Below the pieces are notes generated by a model. It was not told the DNA's origin. It saw nothing but the letters and a program-made list of their open reading frames with translations, and ran no database searches. Made by a program: the position numbers and the translations under genes. From positions 881,565 through 945,564 of the forward strand of contig CAUEEP010000758.1 in assembly GCA_958450365.1 (NCBI GenBank): a stretch of DNA of 64,000 nucleotides, given 5' to 3'. Source of the stretch: Mesorhabditis belari (taxonomy: Eukaryota > Nematoda > Chromadorea > Rhabditida > Rhabditidae). This document shows, piece after piece, positions 56,398 through 64,000 of this stretch. Each line of letters begins with the position of its first letter. Position 1 is the stretch's first letter.

Positions 56398-59284
56398 ATG
56401 CGATTGGAAGAGATCGAATACGATGAGAAAATCACAAAAACGATGAAAGAAAAGCCGAAAGAGGCGATTGTGAAAGTGACGAATCCGATAGAGGCACGAT
56501 ATGATGCACATATTGGTGAGTGGGGGAAATAAAGAAAACATATTCAGGAGATTTAGGTTTGGAAAGGAGAATGAAAAGCTGTTAGTGCTGAAAAGCCGCT
56601 AAACGCGTTATGTGGGGAAAACGCTTTTGATGAGGTTGAGTCATTCGTCTAAACAATGCGCGTTGGGAGATGGGAAATGATACTGGGAGTAGGAGTATTC
56701 GCGAAATTTGTATGAAATTCAGTGTGATAGAGAAATTCTCAACTTTCAGCAAAAATCACCCATTTAATTACTGTACCCAGTTTAGTCGGCTTCTCTCGTT
56801 TTCTAAATCGTGTCCCTTCTCTCAACTATCGTAATCTTGCCTTTCTTTTTATACAATCCATTATCCATTTTTTGGTCCAAAGGATATCGAAAGATAAAAA
56901 AAGTGAATAGATTGGATAAAAATAGAGACAGAATTACGGTAGAAAAGAGAGCAGAGACTCTAGCTTGAGCATTACTTTACTTAAAACTCTTGTCTAAAAT
57001 AGATCTCAATTTCTAACTAAACTTTTGAAATTCTTTCATTTTTCAGAGCTTCAGCACAACGTGTACGCGACTTTCCGCAAAGCCGGCATTCCGACGGTGT
57101 CTCCGATTCGTCGATTGGACGGTCGCCTCTGGGCTCCCATCGAGCTCCTTCCTGGATGTTTGTTTGCTATTTTCTATCTTATAACATATTCGATTTCTAT
57201 TTCTATTTATAAAAACTATTTTTTTCTACAGCATTTTTCCAGTGAAACTTCCCGTTCGTCTCTTTCATTTGTTACCGGGGAGAAATTTGGAAAATTTCCC
57301 CTTCACTCCCGAGTTGTGCTTTCAAATCGGCGCACTTTTGGCAAGGATTCACAAATGTTTCGATGCAATGGACGTGAAAAAGTGAGCGTTTTTAAATCTT
57401 TAAATATTTTTTTGAGAAATCGAAATCAAAAACTCAAAATTTTTCAGAACAACCGAATCCCATTTGCCGTTCATTTCACCGGAGAATCATCGCTGTATCG
57501 AGAGGTTGGTGTGCGATGGAAAAATGACTTTAAAGTACCACTGTAGAACCAGTATTTTATCTCTTTTTGTATTTTTATCAGGACTAATTTCAGTTTTGCT
57601 AAGTTCCAAAAAGGTTTAGGCAAAGCTCAACCAAAAGGCAAGTCAAACTTGCCTTCTAGCGGGGACTTTTGTGGGCCAGGGTAGGCTTTGACTTTTGGCC
57701 TGATTGCTTTTTGAAACAATTCTGAGTCTAGCCTACAAAAGTTTGACGAATTATGAGTCAAACCTGGCCTGGCATGACTTATGATTTTTAAGAAACTAGA
57801 ACAAATGAATTTTATGTTATTTGATATTTAAGACCGAGTTACTTGTCTCAATCATAAATAGAGGCATAAATAGTAAATAAAATATGCATAAGCGCATAAA
57901 TAGATTGAAAAAAAGCATAAAAGCTTAGGTTAGGGATTTTTTTGTTTATAACATACGCATTTATTGTTTCTTTTTAGGGATCTAGTAAATAAAATATGCA
58001 TAAACGCATAAATAGTAATATCTGAAGTATTCAAGAAGAAAAAGAAGTGATTTTCAGAGAAGCTCACGTGCTCGTCGCAAAGAAAATGCTGTCAAAGGAG
58101 CGCTTCGATTTGGTGAAAACAATTTTCGATGATTTTCGGAAAACGATTCTCGACAACGAGCCGCTGGATTATGGTAGAAAACAGTTGAATGTTTAAAAAA
58201 AATGAGTGAAATCTCAGGTTTAATCCATTCGGACATCAATGAAACGAATGTGTTGATCGAGGAAAATGATGGCAAGTTAGAGGTTCATTTTTTTGATGGC
58301 AAGTTAGAGGTTCATTTTTTGATGCCAAGTTAGAGGTTCAAAATTCGTTTCGTTTCGTTTCTAGATCAGTGGAGTGTTGGATTTCGGAGATATGCACTTC
58401 TCACATCGGGTTTTCGATATTGCCGCTTGTGTTTTGTATCTTCATTTATCGGATTCACAACTGAAACAGGGGCACGTTTGTGTTGATCCATCTACTGTTG
58501 AAAATTGGATCGCTTTAGAATCCCAGAAATCGAAAAGAACATCCTCCTCGGGTACACAAGCCAACGAGAGTTTCGAGAAGCTGAAAAAGTAAGTCGAGAA
58601 TTGAATTGTTTAACGTAATTTTTACTCCCGAAGCCTTATGAAAGCTGATGCTAAAGAAACCCGAGCTGTTGCGTTAAAAATGCAAAAGATTTGCCGCCAG
58701 CAGGGGTCGAACCTGCGACCTTGGGCTTATTAGACCCACGCTCTAACCGACTGAGCTATGGCGGCACGCTGTCAGGGGTGTTTGCGAATGGGTGAACAAG
58801 TTGACAAGTCACTAATCCTTACAGCGCATATCATTGTTGCACTGCGTCTTTTGAATGGATGATATCAAAAAAGATTTCAGCTTCGATCAGCGATGAGAGC
58901 CCGTTTGGCGTGCTCCTTGCTGTACGGCTTGAGGACGGCGCGGTTGAATGTTAGGTGAGTGAATAAAGCTTTTAAATGATCCCAAATAGCGATTGATTCG
59001 ATTAGCCAATGCTGGGAGGACTTTGTGGTATTATAGAGTTTAGACCAAAGCCAAAGCTATAGACCAAAGCTATTCGACTTGTATTCAAATTCGTTTTCAG
59101 ATGTAGTTCCACGGAATATGTGCTACGCACACAGTCAAATGGTTGGCAAGTGTTGATTGAGGTTTAAATTTTAGCAAGTTTAGCATTTAGCAAGCTTAGC
59201 ATTTAGGAAGTTTCTTTATCAAGCAAATTCTAAAAATTTCAGCAATTATCCGATGAAATCGTCGTGAAATCGCATGAAATTTGA
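55904..59284 (+). CDS. HYKK: hydroxylysine kinase (APH-fold), with an apparent frameshift
   Basis: Exons 55904-56003, 56360-56515, 57047-57157, 57243-57381, 57448-57504, 58058-58173, 58218-58282, 58365-58588, 58825-58954, 59101-59161 and 59243-59284. It phosphorylates 5-hydroxy-L-lysine (GTP-dependent in the family), in lysine/collagen breakdown. Motifs: VTNPIEARYDAHIG (N-lobe), LHLLPGRNLENFP-like region, catalytic GLIHSDINETNVLI (family H.D..D/N..N) and metal-binding VLDFGDMHFSHRVFDIA. The C-terminus QSNGWQVLIEQLSDEIV matches the TAKTGWKHLQQMF block of the family. Exon 9 must change frame once to reach that C-terminus. The best place is the six-A run 58867-58872; the exon lengths total 1201, one over a multiple of three. 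Exon 9's 5' part is duplicated antisense PIGG sequence. Without the shift, translation ends at TAG 58952. An alternative exon 9 starting at 58881 is also out of phase. Possibly a base error, possibly a damaged gene. Confidence 0.8.
58265..58345 (+). repeat. triplicated exon-7 splice donor
   Basis: A 27-29-bp unit GATGGCAAGTTAGAGGTTCA occurs three times; the first contains the end of HYKK exon 7 (GAG|GTTCAT at 58282). Each unit carries one GT donor and one GC donor-like GGCAAGT (GCCAAGT in the third). Confidence 0.85.
58663..58844 (-). repeat. 182-bp duplicate of a PIGG intron/exon junction with its tRNA
   Basis: Nearly identical to 62497-62679. It carries the tRNA-Ile gene, the PIGG intron-7 donor and 22 bases of PIGG exon 7. 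Here it lies inside HYKK intron 8 in the antisense sense, so PIGG's donor reads as the CTTACAG acceptor at 58824. Confidence 0.9.
58692..58765 (-). tRNA. trnI-AAU: tRNA-Ile(AAU), copy 1
   Basis: GCCGCCA acceptor pairs with TGGCGGC. D-arm TAGCTCAGTCGGTTAGAGC, anticodon stem TGGGT/GCCCA with loop CTAATAA (anticodon AAT) and T-arm GCAGG TTCGACC CCTGC are all intact. No intron. Located in HYKK intron 8 on the opposite strand. Confidence 0.96.
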
Positions 59285-59347
59285 AAGTTTTAAAATAAAT
59301 ATTTCATTATTTTATAAAAAAGACATTAAATTGGTAATCACAATATA

Positions 59348-62300
59348 TTATAATATAATTATATTAAACATTAAATTGTAATAACAATATATTATAATGT
59401 AAACGATTGTATGCGAAATTTCGAAGAGAATTTTTGGCGTAAAAACCGACCAAATGAATAAATGTTGGGAAAAAATGAGAAGTGAAATGAGTGAGGCGAA
59501 TAAAGAGATCAAACGGCTCAGGAAGAGCATTTCGGGCAGACATTCCGATAGATTTGAGGCAGAGCTGAAAGCACAACAAGTTTCAATAGGTAGCCATTAC
59601 TTTGAAATCGTTTAAAGTACATTATGACGCGGAAACTTTGATCTAATCTAGCCCAGCCCAGGCCTACCCTAAGAAAAGACCGTGAGGAAAGGCCTGGTCG
59701 GGTACAATTCTCGTCTGTTTTAGTCTTAGCCTTTTACTGTCCTAATAAAGGATGTTCCAGACTCAAAATTTCTAGAGCAGACTAAAACCAGGCCCTGCTT
59801 TTCTGACTCAAAATCAAATCAAGCTAGCTTGGGCCTAGTCGGCAAGCACTTTGATCTGGTACAACTTAACCCCTCCAGAATTAGAGCTGACTGACTGATC
59901 TGACTTAATCAATCGATTCGCTGACCCCGAAAACCCCTGGGTACAAATTTACAGATAAATATCTTCTTTTTGTGCCATCTATAAAGCAAAGAGAAATCCC
60001 TATGCAAATGATTGACGAAGTGTTCTCTGTGCGGCAGCGTAATCGCTCGCCATCTGGCAAACCGTCTTGGTGTAAGGCGCTTTCCTTTTGGAATCCGAAA
60101 AGGTGAAAGGAGCGTCAGCGACTGAGCTATCCTCTCCCTATGCTCAAATCCCTTCCCAAATTCAGCCAAGTCCACCCGGATCCGGGTCAAAAATTTCCGT
60201 TTCTCCCTGAATCGTTCTTTGTTTTCTGTCTCTGTCCCCTCTCGTTGTTGAATACTTTTCAAAAAGCCTCTCTGTTTTGATCAAAAAACAGATAGCTAGA
60301 TATAGATAAGATTTGGAAGTTAGGTCCGTTTTTCCTTATAACTCACTTCCACACGTATCCACAAAGCACAGAGAGCGGTCCCGAATAGGAATGGATGATG
60401 ATTTGTAAGCCGACAATGAAAGGCTGCAAATGATTGAAAGGGGTTATTTACTTGGTGTAATTGACTGACTTGATATGAAGCTAAACCCTTATAACCGACA
60501 GCAATATCCACAGAGGCCAACGAGTTTGAGTTTCCCTATAAAAATTCGCAATCTAAAGCCACTTTTAAGCAAATAAACTTACCAAATAAAAGAAAGAAGT
60601 TGGTAGAAGATAAACGAGTAGAATTGGATGCTCGCTTGACAGAAATCCCATACAGAAACAAAGGAAAATGATTGAGATTTCATTTTCTCCAGAAAGTGTG
60701 ATCTAAAATTCGGCTTCCTACATTGATGAGGGTGTTTATCTGATGGTTAAACAAAGCTTAGCTCAAAAACTAAGCCTATCTCAAAATCTAGCTTAATCTG
60801 ACTTTGCTTTAAAGATCGATTAAAACTATTTTCCATTTCTCAAGTACAAAAGCATTTCTTTTTAACTAGGCATTTGATTTCGGCTTTTCCGAATGATTTA
60901 AGGGTTTAGCAGGCCGTTTTTTTTCACTTTCTTTACTCGTTTTGTGCAAAACCACTATTGAATCTTGGTTTATTCATTGGCTTTGGAGCTACAAACCATC
61001 CATAAAAAAGTTGATAGAAGAAATCCTTTCCTCAAAAGTGTCGACACGAACGCAAAAGCCCATACAAAATAGATGTAATACCTAGAAATGGATAGTCAAG
61101 CCGTAAAGCTGTAAAGCTGTAACGCTGTAAAGTTGTAAAGCTATAAAGCTGTAGAGCTGTAAGCTAGAAAGCTATAAGCTGTAAAGCTATAAAGCTGTAA
61201 AGCTATAAAGCTGTAAAGCTGTAGAGCTGTAAAGCTATAAAGCTGTAAAGCTATAAGCTGTAAAGCTAGAAAGCCGTAAAGCTAGAAAGCCGTAAAGCTA
61301 TAAAGCTATAAAGCTGTAAAGCTGTAAAGCTTTATTTTCAATACTTAAAAATTTCTTCTTCGACATTAGGAATGAGTGTGGTAGTGATAAAGGCGAAAAA
61401 GAAGAGCATCGGATCTTTGAGTTTTCGATGAGATCTCTTCCAGATCATATAAAAGGAGAAAGCTGGAAGGATGTAGACAGCAAAACTGAATTTGTAAAAA
61501 AATAAAAATTATAAATTGACACCATTTTCCCTTTCCCCGTTTACCGTACTTCTTAAAGCGGTTAAAGAATTGAAAGCCGAACTCCATCAACCATTTTGGG
61601 TCCACGATTTGAGCGTCAGGATATGTACCTGAAAAGAGAAATAGAAATTGACTAAACTACTGTATCTTTCTGTCTTTTTTTAAGCTACCTAGCTAGCTAA
61701 AAAGTACGGTAGCTTTCGCAGCTTTTAAAGAGCACAAGATTAATTGTTCAATGCCAAACCTTTGAGAGCCAAGTTTCTCCTGCGTTTATCCGCATTGATA
61801 CACATACAAAATCGATGTATTCCTGCGATAAGTAAAAGATGAATTGATCTAAAACGCGTGTACTTTAAACTCAAAATGCAGAAACGCATCCTTTTCGGTA
61901 CACCGATTTCCTCATTTGCTCAAAAATGCAAAACAATTTGCCGCCAGCAGGGGTCGAACCTGCGACCTTGGGCTTATTAGACCCACGCTCTAACCGACTG
62001 AGCTATGGCGGCACATTGGTGGGGTGTTTGAAATGGATGAAAAAGGGCGTGGGGGGAAGAGAAAACTCACCGGGTGGAGAACGCAGAGAAATCGGGCCAC
62101 TGAGAAAAGAAAAACTCGAGAGAGAGGGCTGTTGAGAGGAAGAAATACCTGCAATTTGTTGGGATTCAATTTGAAGAGCTATTGTATTCGGGAAAGGATA
62201 CTGTAGCCAGTAAAGAAATTGGTAATAGGGTCTTAAAACTAACCACAAATCGTGTTCTTCTTCAACCAGACTTGAGGCGAAATTCGAGAAAAAGTGTAGA

Positions 62301-63996
62301 ATCGAGGTGAGGAAAAGGAAACGGAGTTGATTTTTTGAGTTCCTCGTTTTCGTGAGCACCATTCGAAATAGGAGAATGATTTGCTGAAATTGCTGATTTG
62401 CTGATGCTGATTTGCTAGGGGTTTAGATGATAGCGTGGGATAAATCTGAGTGAATCTATCCTCCCGTCCAAGTTTCCATGAATCAAACTTCTGCTAGAGC
62501 TGTTGCGTTAAAAATGCAAAAACATTTGCCGCCAGCAGGGGTCGAACCTGCGACCTTGGGCTTATTAGACCCACGCTCTAACCGACTGAGCTATGGCGGC
62601 ACGTTGACGGGGGCGTTTGCGAATGGGTGAACAAGTTGACAAGTCACTAATCCTTACAGCGCATATCATTGTTGCACTGATGATGATCGTGATTGGTTGG
62701 ATTGGTGAATCGTTTACGATCAAATCGTTTTGCGTTTCCCGGAGAACGGCCATGCATTTTGCTGTGATAGGCTGAGATTTGAAGAGCAAATTTGACTGAT
62801 AATTTGAAGCTTACCAAGCTAACCGTTTCGCATTTCTCTTGTTTAGCTTCTAGTAAATCCAGGCAACTTTTTAGATCATCTAGAAATTGGGGTGGTTAAA
62901 TTTTTATGTAAATGAAACCTATTTGTTTATCCTGTTTTTCCAAAAGTCGTAGCATTGATCGAGCACTTTTTATCCAAAATTGTGGAAATATCAAAGAAAG
63001 ATCTCTAAAGAATAATGATGAATTGGAAATAGAAAAAGAAATAGAAATAGAAATAGAATAATGAAAAGAATTTCGTTCAGGATTACGGTAGGTTTTCCAC
63101 TTTTTAAGAAGCACTTTACCTAGATTTGATTAAATGCTCAACTGGAGCAGAAAGCGACGCTTTTGAAGGTCGAATCGCTAACGTGTTCGAGATCAAATTC
63201 GCAATGTCCACTTGATCAATTAAAGATAGGTTTTCTTAAAAGATAATTCTATATATTAATTGAATAGTGTTTACCAAAATTAATAGCCAAATTGCTAGCT
63301 TTTTCAGCATCTCTCATCTGTTTACTGTATCGTAAAAAGAGTGGTACATGCGTTTCCAAATGACTCGATCCACCATGTCCTCCAGCTTCTGTCATCCCGT
63401 GATCACCGACAACGAGAATTGCTGACGTGTAAGACTGTAAATCAAAGATATTGCTAATTAAGTACTGCCGTGAATACCGTAAATACGAAATAGAACGTCA
63501 TCTGATTGTACAATCGCGTAGTTTAACTTCTTTTTAGACTCCTTTTTAGAAAATCATTCCTTTCTCAGCCTCTAGATTCCCCTCAACTAATACTTTTGGT
63601 CTCAAAAAATACTAGATTTCAAGCGCTATCATTTGATATCCTGTAGCAAACTGTAGCTTAAAGCAGTGAGGAGAACGAGACGTTCAAAGTTAGACTACTC
63701 GACTGTACCCCGGTCATTATGGGCGGTGGCGGTCTATTACCTTATCCTTTTGCTCAAAATCCTCCAATTTCTCTCCAATTCCTTTCACAATCGAATCCAT
63801 TTCACGCAATTTTTCATCGATTTCTTTTGCGTTTCCACCCAATGAGTGACCTAAATATTGAAATTTGATAGATAAATAGTTGAAAAAGTTAACCAATATG
63901 ATCTAATCCCAAATAGTGCAAGATCAAAATGTCCCAAGTGGGGAAGAATTCATCAGAGAATTCGTGAGCAATCTTTTGCGTCACATTTTCATCCAC
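59348..63996 (-). CDS. PIGG: GPI ethanolamine phosphate transferase 2 (3' part)
   Basis: Sixteen exons seen, 5' end outside the window: 63894-63996, 63741-63850, 63275-63434, 63120-63234, 62919-63004, 62815-62879, 62658-62771, 62149-62383, 61760-61822, 61550-61628, 61345-61485, 60997-61081, 60583-60702, 60452-60535, 60347-60423 and 59348-59564. All phases match. It adds an ethanolamine phosphate to the second mannose of GPI anchors in the ER membrane. The alkaline-phosphatase-fold domain shows WDILILHYLGLDHIGHS and VVGDHGMTEAGGHGGSSHLE. A multi-pass membrane region follows, with ASSLVEEEHDLW, GNSNSLASVDIAVG and the C-terminal HLFIWSVFTPKILFE, all conserved PIGG blocks. The loop between FFYL and GNSNS is shorter than in human. 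Convergent with HYKK, 63 bp between stops. The donor of exon 63741-63850 lies in a MITE end. The intron at 61823-62148 uses the acceptor after TTATCGCAG, fixed by phase. Confidence 0.94.
61095..61332 (+). repeat. GTAAAGCT minisatellite in PIGG intron
   Basis: Irregular 8-10-bp units (GCTGTAAA, GCTATAAA, GCTAGAAA). On the PIGG strand each unit reads AGCTTTACAG, i.e. a tandem series of consensus 3' splice acceptors starting 14 bp before the real TTTCTAG acceptor at 61082. Confidence 0.85.
61939..62012 (-). tRNA. trnI-AAU: tRNA-Ile(AAU), copy 2
   Basis: Sequence identical to copies 1 and 3 over the whole tRNA. It lies within PIGG intron 8 on the sense strand. Only short flanking similarity (GTTT.GAATGG) to the other copies. 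Confidence 0.96.
62527..62600 (-). tRNA. trnI-AAU: tRNA-Ile(AAU), copy 3
   Basis: Identical tRNA in PIGG intron 7, sense strand. Its flanks are the source-like version of the 182-bp block duplicated into HYKK. Confidence 0.96.
63475..63740. mobile_element. MITE family 1, copy H, at a splice donor
   Basis: Left end TACCGTAAATAC and inner palindrome remnants are recognisable. The right end stops at GGGCGGTGGCGGTCTATTAC, lacking the last AGTATTTACGGTA. It fills most of the 306-bp PIGG intron (63435-63740) and its end forms the donor GTAATAG. Confidence 0.75.
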
Positions 63997-64000
63997 CTGA

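Noticed and set aside
59458..59590. Plus-strand coiled-coil-like frame with a donor
   Set aside because: It is the antisense of the final PIGG exon, whose protein matches the family C-terminus.
59909..60262. 117-codon minus-strand frame
   Set aside because: Lies inside the last PIGG intron, out of phase with both flanking exons, and lacks the membrane character of PIGG.

Overview
The window looks like a rhabditid-type nematode chromosome. It is AT-rich. Genes are cut into many small exons by short introns with TTTCAG/TTTTAG acceptors. Several first exons start directly after such an acceptor, as expected for spliced-leader trans-splicing. The proteins are animal ones: an NLP-5-like neuropeptide precursor, mevalonate and GPI-anchor enzymes, a RhoGAP and a PP2C-like protein. 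All gene models are hand-spliced from the sequence. Exon phases were checked by arithmetic; no alignment or RNA evidence was used.

Layout. 1-1.5 kb: tRNA-like tandem repeats and a 21-bp minisatellite. 1.5-5.1 kb (+): six-exon nlp-5-like gene whose fourth intron (2.6 kb) is packed with inverted-repeat elements. 6.4-11.3 kb (-): complete 15-exon mitochondrial D-2-hydroxyglutarate dehydrogenase. 11.3-26.1 kb: about 15 kb with no gene I can support, made of minisatellites, MITEs, foldbacks, mariner relics and dispersed duplications. 26.1-32.6 kb (+): 20-exon PP2C-like protein. 33.7-36.1 kb (-): 13-exon diphosphomevalonate decarboxylase. 37.4-43.8 kb (-): RhoGAP gene with two possible 3' ends. 45.6-47.5 kb (+): 14-exon single-pass membrane protein I do not recognise. 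47.5-59.3 kb (+): a segmental duplication, a block with an unrecognised five-exon reading frame, an atlastin relic and an intronless F-box-like gene, then hydroxylysine kinase (HYKK). 59.3-64.0 kb (-): GPI ethanolamine-phosphate transferase 2 (PIGG), running off the right edge and convergent with HYKK at 63 bp. Three identical tRNA-Ile(AAU) genes lie in HYKK and PIGG introns.

The genes are mostly unrelated housekeeping functions; I see no operon or gene cluster acting as one system. The most interesting biology is how repeats shape gene structure. A MITE end supplies a PIGG splice donor. A duplicated tRNA block carries an antisense PIGG splice junction into HYKK, next to an apparent one-base frameshift. 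Minisatellites overlap splice sites. A paralogous empty site dates a hAT-like insertion after the duplication. I found no CRISPR array, virus-like gene or bacterial-type system.
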